Source of the DNA: Deltaproteobacteria bacterium
GTDB taxonomy: Bacteria > Desulfobacterota > DSM-4660 > Desulfatiglandales > B25-G16
Direction of reading: 5' to 3'
DNA: 36,100 nucleotides
Assembly (NCBI GenBank): GCA_019310725.1
Contig: JAFDDT010000038.1
Span: 1-36,100 of the forward strand
Below the pieces are notes generated by a model that made no database searches, was not told where the DNA came from, and saw only the letters and a program-made list of their open reading frames with translations. This document shows, in pieces, positions 1 to 9,212 of the stretch; position 1 is the stretch's first letter, and each line of letters starts with the position of its first letter. Position numbers and translations under genes: made by a program.

Positions 1-101
1 ACAGGGTTCACGTACAGGGGACTTGACTTCGACGAGCCCTTCGGCTTGAGCTCAGGCCGAAAGGTCAGTCGAGTCGCACCCCATAAGTTCACGCCCATGC
101 C

Positions 102-158
102 GGGCGTACACAAAATATCCAGCCGACCGCTAACGCGGCGGCTGATTTAGGCGTTAGA
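102..158 (+). other. attC-like cassette recombination site
   Basis: CAGCCGACCGC-TAAC-GCGGCGGCTG stem followed by GGCGTTAGAT (R'-like core); lies directly upstream of a cassette ORF. Confidence 0.6.
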
Positions 159-166
159 TACAGATC

Positions 167-1009
167 ATGAAAAAGTCAGATTGCCAAGCTATTGCCAAAA
201 GCACTCAAAAGCAATGTTCAAAGAAAGCGCTCCTCGGCACAAATTATTGCTGGATACACTATCCCAAAAAGGGTCCTATTTTGTTCCTGGTTATTGGTGC
301 TTTATTAAGCACAATTTTTCAAGTTTCATATGACGCTTTTACGGTATCAGACGAGGAGCAACAAATTATTGGTCTGTCTGAAAGTCTTAAACCTTTCGAG
401 GAATTAGCTACTAAATTTTACCCTGATATTGAGCAAAAAACTGCACTAACCAATTTGAAAAATGATTTTGAAAACCTAAGAAAGCAATTTCAGGCTGAAA
501 AAAATACGTTAAAAGAGTTTGAGGCAAAACTCAAAATTACATTCTCTGGTAAGTGGAAAAAATCTCCTGCCTCAATAGTACCAGTTTCTCTGGGAACCCC
601 ACCACCTCGTTATATCGAGTTCCTCAAAACTGATTTCGAGAAGGAAAAACCCATAAAGTTCATAGCCACGCAATTATATTCTCGAAAATCAGTTGCTTAT
701 AATCGCGTTGTATTTGAATCTAGACAAGCTGTTCCTGAAGGTAATTTTCCATTGGGCAAAAATATTGATGAGTTGTCAAAATACGACAAAATTAGGATCT
801 ATATGCCTCTTAATTTGAGAGCTCAAAATTTTGAAGGTGAAAGAATATTGATAGAACGCTTGGAAATAAGTTTTTTCATTAACAATAGAGAGCATAAAAA
901 GATTGATCTTCAAAAGATGATTCCATTCGAGGTGCCAGTGAAGAATAGATGGGCGATCTTTGATTACAAGACTGAAAGTAATTTATATACAGTAATCGTA
1001 AATATCTAA
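167..1009 (+). CDS. Hypothetical membrane protein with N-terminal Cys/His cluster
   Basis: 280-aa ORF; N-terminus CQAIAKSTQKQCSKKALLGTNYCWIHY (C-x8-C...C-x3-H metal-binding-like), then one TM segment. Confidence 0.8.
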   Translation: MKKSDCQAIAKSTQKQCSKKALLGTNYCWIHYPKKGPILFLVIGALLSTIFQVSYDAFTVSDEEQQIIGLSESLKPFEELATKFYPDIEQKTALTNLKNDFENLRKQFQAEKNTLKEFEAKLKITFSGKWKKSPASIVPVSLGTPPPRYIEFLKTDFEKEKPIKFIATQLYSRKSVAYNRVVFESRQAVPEGNFPLGKNIDELSKYDKIRIYMPLNLRAQNFEGERILIERLEISFFINNREHKKIDLQKMIPFEVPVKNRWAIFDYKTESNLYTVIVNI

Positions 1010-1075
1010 CATTTTTCTTCACCTGACAGGTGTTACGCTACCGCTTCACAGCTGCAGGTGAGAAATGCGTTAGGC
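1005..1075 (+). other. attC site
   Basis: TCTAACATTTTTCTTCACCTG ... CAGGTGAGAAATGCGTTAGGC; imperfect inverted repeat with RYYYAAC/GTTRRRY-type ends. Confidence 0.75.
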
Positions 1076-1112
1076 GTATGGAAAATACCTTGAAGACAGG
1101 AAGGACTTGCTG

Positions 1113-3047
1113 ATGGCTTGGGATGCCCATCTCACTGGCGTTCATTTTGAGATTGCAGGTGATCCTCGATCACCTCTACATGTTTTCGCTGGTCCGGGTA
1201 CTGGCAAGACATTCGCAATGATACGACGTCTTGCACGTCTTCTAGAACAAGGTACTGATCCACAGGGCATCCTCGCTGTCACATTTACTCGCACTGCCGC
1301 AAGGGATCTGGAAGAGCAAATCGATTCCTTGGGTATTGTCCAGCAGATCGAGGTCAGAGCTAGCACACTACATTCACTCTGCTTTTCGGTTCTTTCAAAG
1401 GAATCTGTATTCAATCTCACCCATAGGTCCCCACGTCCACTACTTTCACATGAACGGGCAGCACTAGTAAACGACTTAGCCGCGAATTTTGGCGGCAAGC
1501 GGCTCGTTAAAAGACTTCTTAAAGCATACGAGGCCGCCTGGGCACGACTCCAAACCGATATTCCTGGTGGGCCAACTGAACAAATCGACATGGACTTCCA
1601 CGGCGCAATACTGGCCTGGCTCACTTATCATCGCAGCATGCTCATTGGCGAACTCGTACCTCTAACGCTGGGTTTTCTTCAGCAGAATCCGGCTGTTCAC
1701 GTACTCCCAGCGTTTGAACACGTTCTCGTTGACGAGTATCAGGATCTTAATCGAGCGGATCAGGCACTGGTTGACCTATTGGCCGAAAATGGCTCATTGG
1801 TTGTTATTGGCGATGACAGTCAGTCCATTTACAGTTTCAGACACGCCAATCCTGAGGGAATCCGGACATTTCCTGATACTCATCCTAACACAATCCGCTA
1901 CACCATCGAGGAATGCAGACGTTGTCCGCCTAATGTTGTGGGAATGAGCAATGCCGTGATTGCACACGATCCCTTCCGCGCCCGCGCAGTTCCTTTAAGC
2001 CCGATGAGGGGACGCGCAGATGCTAGTGTATACCTTGTGCAACATTCCACTCTGACCGACGAAATCGAGGCATGCGCTGATTTCGTACTTAACTATCTAG
2101 GTAATCATGATGGTTTACCGGCCGGTCAGATTCTCGTCTTGACACCCCGACGTTTAATTGGGAATCAGATTCGTGACGCCCTGATACAGCGTGGATTAAA
2201 CTCTTTGAGCTACTTCTCTGAGGACCCACTTCAAGAGGATGCTGCCGCCGAGGGTTTCTGCCTATTCACGTTACTTGTTAATCCAGACGATCGTGCAGCA
2301 CTTCGTGCTTGGCTTGGTATGGGCAGTTCAAATGGACTAGTTGGAAGCTACCGCAGGCTTAGGGCTTACGCACAGGCAAATCACTTAGATCCGGCCAGCA
2401 CTCTGCGGGGCATCGTAGAAGGACACGAAGCCGTTCCACACTCCGATCGATTGGTTGCACGTTGGAATCTGCTTCAAGATCGACTTGAAACTCTCGATGG
2501 CCTTACCGGGCTCGGACTTGTGCGCGCACTCTGGCCTCCCGATGTTGGGGCCGTAGACGACATCCGACTCATCGCAGAGAATCTGGCACTTGACTTGCCT
2601 GATCCGGCAAGGCTGCTGAATGAGTTAACCCGAGAGATCACGCAACCTCACCTACCAGACTCCCAGAGTGACATTATTCGGGTCATGTCATTGCACAAGT
2701 CGAAGGGGCTCACTGCTTCCGTCGTCGTGCTTGCTGGTTGCGTGTCTGGAGCATTGCCACATATTGATTCAAAACTTCTGCTTGCTGAGCAGGACGCCGA
2801 GTGTGCAGAGCAAAGAAGACTGTTCTACGTCGCAATTACTAGGGCGACTGATACTCTGGTAATTAGTTCGGCCGCAAGCATGCCTCTCGCTGATGCGCTA
2901 AGTAGTAACGTTGACGTAGTAAGTGTGCATGGGCGTGGAGAAACAGCGGTCGCGATGACCGCAGCAAGTCCATTCATAGCAGATCTCGGACCCACTGCAC
3001 CGCCTACACTAACGACACAGCGCTGGAGGAGTATTGCTGACTTTTAG
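1113..3047 (+). CDS. UvrD/PcrA-like ATP-dependent DNA helicase (superfamily I)
   Basis: Walker A GPGTGKT, VDEYQDLN (motif II), GDDSQSIYSFRHA (motif III), VMSLHKSKGL (motif V), FYVAITRA (motif VI); possible TTG start at 1107. Confidence 0.93.
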   Translation: MAWDAHLTGVHFEIAGDPRSPLHVFAGPGTGKTFAMIRRLARLLEQGTDPQGILAVTFTRTAARDLEEQIDSLGIVQQIEVRASTLHSLCFSVLSKESVFNLTHRSPRPLLSHERAALVNDLAANFGGKRLVKRLLKAYEAAWARLQTDIPGGPTEQIDMDFHGAILAWLTYHRSMLIGELVPLTLGFLQQNPAVHVLPAFEHVLVDEYQDLNRADQALVDLLAENGSLVVIGDDSQSIYSFRHANPEGIRTFPDTHPNTIRYTIEECRRCPPNVVGMSNAVIAHDPFRARAVPLSPMRGRADASVYLVQHSTLTDEIEACADFVLNYLGNHDGLPAGQILVLTPRRLIGNQIRDALIQRGLNSLSYFSEDPLQEDAAAEGFCLFTLLVNPDDRAALRAWLGMGSSNGLVGSYRRLRAYAQANHLDPASTLRGIVEGHEAVPHSDRLVARWNLLQDRLETLDGLTGLGLVRALWPPDVGAVDDIRLIAENLALDLPDPARLLNELTREITQPHLPDSQSDIIRVMSLHKSKGLTASVVVLAGCVSGALPHIDSKLLLAEQDAECAEQRRLFYVAITRATDTLVISSAASMPLADALSSNVDVVSVHGRGETAVAMTAASPFIADLGPTAPPTLTTQRWRSIADF

Positions 3048-3060
3048 ATCACGAGACAAC

Positions 3061-3120
3061 GCCTAACAGGCCGATAACCTGTTGGCCGCCTACTGCGGCC
3101 ACAGGTTATCGGCAACGGCT
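3061..3120 (+). other. attC-like site
   Basis: GCCTAAC + AGGCCGATAACCTG...CAGGTTATCGGC long stem; degenerate right core AACGGCT. Confidence 0.65.
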
Positions 3121-3151
3121 GGATGAAATTAATATTATCACATCATTTGTC

Positions 3152-3569
3152 GAAATTGCCAAGACTGGCAAATCCGGCAAATAGCGATTTATCAAGAGGG
3201 TTTTCGGATGTCCACAGGAGAGGATTTCAAGGAGGTTACGGGAAAATAGAGACATTATTTGAGATCATTTGGGGGAAATGCCACAATTAGCAAAATCCCC
3301 AAATAGCTATTTGTAAAGGCATTAAATTTTTCAACTGCAAGCATTTAGCAAAAATGGCACTCCTGCCAAATTTGCTAAATGGCAATTTATTGGGAAGCAT
3401 TATCGATACCAAGCGCTTAAGGTCATAGGTATGTGGCGGAAATGCCAACATTGGCAAATCCGCTAAATAGCGATTTATTTTGAGAATCTACAGTTTTCCG
3501 GGTTGCAGTAAAACCTCCTGACAGTTCGCTATTTAGCCAAAATGCTAATGCTGGCATTTTGGCTAAATA
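3152..3569. repeat. Cluster of five related hairpin repeats (noncoding)
   Basis: Units at 3152-3192, 3275-3312, 3341-3391, 3436-3480 and 3530-3569 share TGCCAANATTGGCA and GCTAAATAGCGATTTA words; 3530-3545/3554-3569 is a perfect 16-bp inverted repeat with an 8-nt loop. Confidence 0.75.
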
Positions 3570-3872
3570 CTGTAATAAGGGCCGTTGATTCAAAAACAAC
3601 TTGAGGGCACCATTGCATTCAGTTGACCGCCGATCAGCGCGCTTTCAATATTTTTTCTGTTTCCTTTTGTGAGGTTATCTGTAATCAACAGTCATCAGGC
3701 GGCGGCAACTGATCCAGATCGAGCAACAAAGGGAGACAGTGATGCCTCACTGCATCTTTACACAGGCATTCCCACAAACCTTGAACACAGGAGAAAACAA
3801 CACAAAAGGAGACTACGATGTAGTCTATAGAACGAACCTAATTAAACCAAAAAGAAAGAGGAGGAGGTTACA

Positions 3873-4229
3873 ATGTTAGAGGATCCAAAAATATTTCTGG
3901 AAAGTTTGCAAAGCGCGGTTGAAGGGTTTTCCAAGGTCGACAGAGAGACCCTGAAAGCATTTGGAAACCTCAATGAAACTGCTCTCAAACCAGGAACTCT
4001 GGACCGGAAGACTAAGACGCTAATGTGTATTGCTATCGCAATAGCCACTCGCTGCGAATACTGTATTTCTGCCCGTACTGCGCAAGCTATTCAAGCTGGC
4101 GCCACGCGTGAAGAGCTTATAGAAACTGCATCGGTTGGTCTTCTGATGGGAGGTAGCCTGGCAATGGGCCCCATTGTGACACTATTCGTAGACACGATCA
4201 ATATGCTTGCTCAAGAGTCCGGTAAGTAG
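3873..4229 (+). CDS. Carboxymuconolactone decarboxylase / AhpD-like family protein
   Basis: 118 aa with CEYCISARTAQAIQAGATREELIE (CxxC AhpD-like motif); strong RBS GAGGAGG. Confidence 0.9.
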   Translation: MLEDPKIFLESLQSAVEGFSKVDRETLKAFGNLNETALKPGTLDRKTKTLMCIAIAIATRCEYCISARTAQAIQAGATREELIETASVGLLMGGSLAMGPIVTLFVDTINMLAQESGK

Positions 4230-4260
4230 TAAAGGGCAAAAGAGGTTCTTGTAGATTGTG

Positions 4261-4477
4261 AAAGGGGGACGGGGCTAAATAACTAATCAAAAAGCTGGAA
4301 AAGGATAAAACGGAAACACGGGGCCTATGTTGTTATCGGGCCGTAAGAGAGCGCCACGGCTTGGAATGAGTCAACCGGGGGAAGTGTACGCAGTAAGAAG
4401 GGGCGAGCGCATAGCAAACGAAAAAGGTATGAAATTTACACACTGATTTATTTATCTGCTTAGCCCCGTCCCCTTTT
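4261..4477. mobile_element. MITE-like element, copy 1
   Basis: Ends AAAGGGGGACGGGGCTAA / TTAGCCCCGTCCCCTTT inverted; interior nearly identical to 6620-6820. Confidence 0.75.
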
Positions 4478-4870
4478 ATCCTCTTGGCAGCTGCTTAGGA
4501 GGTTAAACAGCCGGGCAGCTCCTCAAGGGCTGTCTTTTGAGTAATGTGGTCAAATCTACTCTTGACTCTTGCTCAATCCATTGTTGAGGTCCTTAACCGT
4601 ATCCTTCAGCCTTGGATCCTGACTGATCAGCCCTTTCATCCTATCAATCGGATGCGTAGTCGGCTCAAGGGGGTAAAAACTCAAGTAACAATGGGTAAGA
4701 AACAGTAAGATTATCAAGTAATTTCAAATAAATAAATGCCATTCCTCGATCCGTTGATTTTCACCAAATTTACCCATTTTTCCCCATGTTTTTTGGATTC
4801 ATGGCAAAATTATGGCAAAACCTTTTGGGTGATAAGGAAGTATCATAAGTGTCGGCTCGCGCCTACACAC

Positions 4871-5081
4871 CTATCGTTTCATTTTTGATGAAACGATAGT
4901 GACGAAATGGCTAGTAAAACCATTATATCAAATGGTTAAACGTTTCATACCTGGCACCTTTAGTTGCAAACGGCCTGTGGAGGCTATCATTTCAAAAACC
5001 ATGAAACGATATCTTGACAAGCTGGAAATACCTTTATATTATAAGAACATATTCATTTCACAGCTTTGAAAAATCGTTTCA
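4871..5081. promoter_or_regulatory. Promoter and repeated ATCGTTTCAT operator upstream of the Fic gene
   Basis: Perfect 12-bp inverted repeat CTATCGTTTCAT-TTTTG-ATGAAACGATAG (4871-4899); further copies at 4941-4948, 5001-5010 and 5072-5081; TTGACA (5014-5019)-17-TATTAT (5037-5042). Confidence 0.7.
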
Positions 5082-6368
5082 ATGATGCTTTCTAACCAGG
5101 CTATCCTTGACTACATTGCGGCCCATCCCGGCGCTCGCCGGGAGGATATCCGCCGCCAGGTCGTCCCCGAGGTGAGTGAAACGACCGTTTGGCGCACTCT
5201 GAAGCGGCTCGTGGACGAAGGCGAACTAGAGGTTTCAGGCAAAGGCCCGGCCACGGGCTACAGCCTCGCGGGCGCTGCCGTGGTCCGCGCCCATTTGCAG
5301 ACGCCTTACAACCGCCGCAGGCCGGCGAGCTATAAAAAGGAATTCCTGGACCGCTATATTCCGAACAAGACATTCTACCTCGCCGAGGCTGATCGGCAGC
5401 GCCTGCGTGAAGCCGGTACGCCTACAGCCTCGCCGCTACCGGCGGGAACCTACGCGCGCCGCATTCTTGAACGACTCCTAATTGATCTCTCTTGGGCGTC
5501 ATCTCGCATGGAAGGGAACACGTACAACCTTCTCGAAACCGAGCGCCTGATCCGATTCGGGCAGGAGGCCTCGGGAAAGGATCGCAAGGAAGCGGTGATG
5601 ATCCTTAACCACAAGGAAGCAATTCAGTACGTCGTGGAATATCTTGCTGCCATCACGATCAGCCGGGCGGACCTGTTCAACATCCACGCTTTGCTCGCAG
5701 ACGGCCTTCTGGCCGATCCCGCCATGGCTGGGCGGCTGCGGCGCATGCCCGTAGGTATTACCCATTCAAGCTTCAGACCCCTTGGCGACCAGTTCGCGAT
5801 CGAAGAAGAATTCGATATACTGATCGAAAAGGCGGCGGTCATTAATGATCCGTTTGAACGGTCTTTCTTTCTTCTCGTTCATATCCCTTATTTGCAGGCT
5901 TTCGACGACATCAACAAAAGAACCTCGCGGGTCGCCTCCAACATTCCTTTGCTGAAGGCCGATCTCGCGCCGATGTCGTTTCTTACCATGGACGACAGCG
6001 CCTATATTGACGGCCTTATTGGAATCTATGAGCTGAACAATGTTTCCCTGCTGCGCGAGGTGTATATCGAGGCATACATGACTTCGGCTGAGAACTACAG
6101 GACGTTGCGTGCGGAGGTCGAAACCCCGGAAAAGGCCGCGCTGGTTTATCGCGATTTCGTTCGTGAGGCCGTGCGCCGCAGCGTGATCGACTGGAAGGCA
6201 TTCCGGCCCGAGCTCATCATGGCCATGGCCGCCGAGGCTGATATCCCCGAAGCGGACCGCGAGGAGGTAGTCAACTATATAGGAAACGAGTTTCGTGGCC
6301 TGCATGAGGGCAATGTCATTCGCTACCGGCTGCACCCGAAGGACCTTGCGGGCATCAGCCGGGATTAG
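5082..6368 (+). CDS. Fic family protein with N-terminal winged-helix domain
   Basis: Fic-type motif HIPYLQAFDDINKRTSRVASNIPL and SSRMEGN (S/TxxxEG/N inhibitory-type motif); N-terminal HTH-like region. Confidence 0.9.
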   Translation: MMLSNQAILDYIAAHPGARREDIRRQVVPEVSETTVWRTLKRLVDEGELEVSGKGPATGYSLAGAAVVRAHLQTPYNRRRPASYKKEFLDRYIPNKTFYLAEADRQRLREAGTPTASPLPAGTYARRILERLLIDLSWASSRMEGNTYNLLETERLIRFGQEASGKDRKEAVMILNHKEAIQYVVEYLAAITISRADLFNIHALLADGLLADPAMAGRLRRMPVGITHSSFRPLGDQFAIEEEFDILIEKAAVINDPFERSFFLLVHIPYLQAFDDINKRTSRVASNIPLLKADLAPMSFLTMDDSAYIDGLIGIYELNNVSLLREVYIEAYMTSAENYRTLRAEVETPEKAALVYRDFVREAVRRSVIDWKAFRPELIMAMAAEADIPEADREEVVNYIGNEFRGLHEGNVIRYRLHPKDLAGISRD

Positions 6369-6444
6369 CCGAAAGAAGTGGATGACATGCCCATGAAGAT
6401 GGAGCCGGCAAAACATCAAAAGACGGTTGATAAATCGCGGTAAC

Positions 6445-6581
6445 TGGGATCAGCTTAGAGATACTTTTTGGCCTAAGGGAACAATCTCTTTATTATGGTT
6501 TGACGGACCGTTCGAACAATTTGAAAAACAAGGAAGCGGGACATCGTGCAGAAATTGCTTTACGGCGTGTGATTTTAGTTA
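6445..6581 (+). pseudogene. Possible 3' remnant of a Cys-rich protein gene
   Basis: Open frame without start: WDQLRDTFWPKGTISLLWFDGPFEQFEKQGSGTSCRNCFTACDFS*. Confidence 0.3.
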
Positions 6582-6619
6582 AAGACTCCATTTGTTGCAA
6601 ATGCATGAAAGGGTGCATG

Positions 6620-6820
6620 AAAGGGGGACGGGGCTAAATAATTAATCAAAAAGCGGAAACACGCGGTTTATCTTGTTATTGGGCCGTAAGAGAGCGCCAG
6701 GGCTTGGAATGAGTCAACTGGGGGGGAGTGTACGCAGTAAGAAAAGGACAGCGCATAGCAACCGAAAAAGGTATGAAATTTACAGACTGATTTATTTATC
6801 TGCTTAGCCCCGTCCCCTTT
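6620..6820. mobile_element. MITE-like element, copy 2
   Basis: Same terminal inverted repeats and interior as copy 1. Confidence 0.75.
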
Positions 6821-6884
6821 TCATCCTGGAAAATAATACATGATATAAAGACAATATAAATAAAATTTTCAATATATCTTAACC

Positions 6885-7112
6885 GATAGGGCGGACCGCT
6901 CGCTGCTGCTCGCCCGGCCTAAGGCCGTCCGCCCGATCGGGCTGCGAGATGTGCCGATTGAGTTTCATAGGCTCCGCTCACGCTCCGCCTATCAAACTCA
7001 ATCGAGCCGACCCCCTTCGGGCTTTGCCCCGCTCGGTCAGTTGGCACGGAAAATTGCATAAATGCAATTTCCGCCCCCAACCGACGGCGGCTCATCTCGC
7101 AGCCCGTTAGGC
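6885..7112 (+). other. Very long branched attC-like structure
   Basis: Perfect outer arms CGGGCTGCGAGATG (6938-6951)/CATCTCGCAGCCCG (7093-7106) followed by GTTAGGC; nested hairpins 6955-7004 and 7047-7073; preceding GGGCGGAC/GTCCGCCC hairpin 6889-6934. Confidence 0.6.
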
Positions 7113-7122
7113 TGGTTGGAAT

Positions 7123-7821
7123 ATGGAATACACGATTCTAAAGGCGTCCGATGATTTCGCGACTCTTTCCAACAGCGTGGGAAGATACAAGGAAAAGCTA
7201 TGCAAAAAGCTGCGCCTTGTTTTCAGATCACAGGACTTTAGACTTGTCTTCCTGGATACGATTCAACAGTACCTTTTATCATTGACTTCGTATATTAGGG
7301 CATTTGTCGGACTGCAGCAGAAGGTTTCGCCAGACGAGTTCCTGAAGATTCTCAACATTGGAATATTAACCGTGCAGGAATACGAGGAATCCGGGATCAT
7401 CTACAAATTCCCCATTGAGTCGCTCGTGACCATGGTACACTTCCAGATCGACTCGTTCTTCGGAGAAATATGCAGGCAGAAGGAAAGTCCACGCACGGGA
7501 TTCTACAACAGGATGAAAGAGGTCCTGGATGGTACCGACATAGGAAGTAAGGAAAAGGACGACTACCAGAACACGTTACAGTGCTTGGCATTCTTTCGAA
7601 ACTCCTTTCACAACAGGGGTCTTCATTCTATTCAGAAAGTGAAATGGAATGATGGAGCTGAGCCACCGGCGGGTGATGTGGACAGAGTTTTCTCCAAACA
7701 GGAATGCAAGATTGAGTTCAGACACAACGAAGTAATAACGTACAATTGGAGAAGCACCTTTTTACTCATTGAAGAATCGATAGAGGTCGTCAAGTCCCTC
7801 ATTACGGCTATCGTCGGATAG
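7123..7821 (+). CDS. Hypothetical cassette protein
   Basis: 232-aa ORF between two attC-like sites. Confidence 0.75.
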   Translation: MEYTILKASDDFATLSNSVGRYKEKLCKKLRLVFRSQDFRLVFLDTIQQYLLSLTSYIRAFVGLQQKVSPDEFLKILNIGILTVQEYEESGIIYKFPIESLVTMVHFQIDSFFGEICRQKESPRTGFYNRMKEVLDGTDIGSKEKDDYQNTLQCLAFFRNSFHNRGLHSIQKVKWNDGAEPPAGDVDRVFSKQECKIEFRHNEVITYNWRSTFLLIEESIEVVKSLITAIVG

Positions 7822-7885
7822 CGGATCGCATGTATGTATATGCGTCAGAATGGTGAGCCATTCTCTTCGGCAGCAAGCTGGAAAG

Positions 7886-7944
7886 TGATAACATCGGGTT
7901 GGAGGAGACTCGCTAAAGCGCTCGCTCCTCATCCCACGCGTTAT
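7886..7944 (+). other. attC-like site
   Basis: ATAACATCGGGTTGGAGGAG...CTCCTCATCCCACGCGTTAT. Confidence 0.65.
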
Positions 7945-7968
7945 TTTTAAATCATAGGAGGTGATATT

Positions 7969-8277
7969 TTGACCATTATGAGATTGTGGCACGGCAAGGT
8001 TGATATCGAAAAGGCTGATGAATATGAGAAGTTTATGATTGAAAGAGCAGTACCAGATTATAGTTCTGTTGATGGGTTGCTAAAATTGTATTTCCAGCGG
8101 AGAAACGAAAAAACTACAGCGCATTTTCTTCTTATAACCATTTGGGATTCGTTAGAGTCAGTTAAAAAGTTTGCAGGCACCGAACCTGAACTTGCAAAGT
8201 ACTATCCAGAAGATGATTACTTTCTGCTGGAAAAAGAAAAATACACATCCCTATATCAAATATTTTATGAGAAATGA
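7969..8277 (+). CDS. Antibiotic biosynthesis monooxygenase-like (dimeric alpha-beta barrel) protein
   Basis: 102 aa; W(H)GKVDIEKADEYEKF...WDSLESVKKFAG pattern. Confidence 0.6.
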   Translation: MTIMRLWHGKVDIEKADEYEKFMIERAVPDYSSVDGLLKLYFQRRNEKTTAHFLLITIWDSLESVKKFAGTEPELAKYYPEDDYFLLEKEKYTSLYQIFYEK

Positions 8278-8287
8278 CATAAACACC

Positions 8288-8695
8288 ATGGAAATTGAAA
8301 TCAAAAAATCACGGGAGATACCCAAAGATCAACTCCTTGAGATTTACCGGCTCAACAACTGGTCCTCTCCAGAAAAATCAGAATTACTTTACAAAGCCCT
8401 AACCAATTCACACACCTTGATTTCAGCCTGGGTAAACGGCAAAATGGTTGGCGTTGCCAACGCTATTTCCGACGGATATTTGGTCGTCTATTATCCCCAC
8501 ATGCTAGTCCACCCAGACTATCAGGGAAAAGGCATTGGAACCAAAATGTTGGAGGCCATGCAAAATATATATGGCGACTATCATCAGCAGATGGTCGTTG
8601 CCGATGGCAAGGCAATTGAATTTTACAAAAAATGCGGTTTTGAGAAAGCCGGTAAAACGGCATCCATGTGGATTTGCCAAGGAATTGACCATTAA
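8288..8695 (+). CDS. GNAT family N-acetyltransferase
   Basis: YPHMLVHPDYQGKGIGTKMLEAM (acetyl-CoA binding) and AIEFYKKCGFEKAG; ATG inside the longer ORF 8171-8695. Confidence 0.88.
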   Translation: MEIEIKKSREIPKDQLLEIYRLNNWSSPEKSELLYKALTNSHTLISAWVNGKMVGVANAISDGYLVVYYPHMLVHPDYQGKGIGTKMLEAMQNIYGDYHQQMVVADGKAIEFYKKCGFEKAGKTASMWICQGIDH

Positions 8696-8714
8696 TATCA
8701 GACAGATAAATCAT

Positions 8715-8845
8715 ATAACAAAGGGGTCAAGCTGGCCGCCAACAGCGCGGCGATTTATCAAAGTTGCTGCCCGCGCACACAGTCTTGTGGTGTTTCAAGG
8801 TTGATTGCTCTGCATGTTGGCGGCAGCTTACCCCTGGCGTTGGTG
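8715..8845 (+). other. attC-like site
   Basis: ATAACAAAGGGGTCAAGCTGGCCGCCAAC...GTTGGCGGCAGCTTACCCCTGGCGTTGG. Confidence 0.65.
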
Positions 8846-8930
8846 TACCCATATCATACCAGCATCCAAATAAACGCTTGCCTTATAAAGCAATTGGTGG
8901 TACATACAAAAGTACAATAGGAGGTATACA

Positions 8931-9212
8931 ATGGGAAAACTTTTAAATATCCTTCCGGTAAGCGATTTGAGGCAGGACGCTGCCAAGGTCCTGAAAAAAT
9001 TACGAGACAACAAGGAACCCATTATCATTACACAAAGGGGACGGGCAGCTGCTGTCATAATCGGTGTCGAGGCGTATGAGAAATCCGAACACGATAAAGA
9101 GATCCTCCGGCTTTTGGCTAAGGGAGATAAGGAAATAGAAATTGGCAAGGGTTATGATCTAGATACTGTTCTTGCTGAAGCTGATTTAATCCTATCTCAG
9201 GAGCCATCGTGA
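8931..9212 (+). CDS. Phd/YefM family antitoxin
   Basis: ILPVSDLRQDAAKVLKKLRDNKEPIIITQRGRAAAVIIGVEAYE. Confidence 0.9.
   Translation: MGKLLNILPVSDLRQDAAKVLKKLRDNKEPIIITQRGRAAAVIIGVEAYEKSEHDKEILRLLAKGDKEIEIGKGYDLDTVLAEADLILSQEPS

Noticed and set aside
1142-1624. 160-aa minus-strand ORF and other minus-strand ORFs across the window
   Set aside because: They are antisense to well-supported + strand genes (e.g. UvrD, Fic, DUF4338) and show no recognisable domains
3152-3569. CRISPR array
   Set aside because: Repeats are divergent and self-palindromic with irregular spacing and no cas genes in the window
5766-6419. 217-aa minus-strand ORF opposite the Fic gene
   Set aside because: Antisense shadow of a high-GC coding region; the Fic motif on + is clear
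8171-8287. Longer N-terminus for the GNAT ORF
   Set aside because: Overlaps the coding region of the monooxygenase-like gene; the internal ATG at 8288 gives the normal GNAT start
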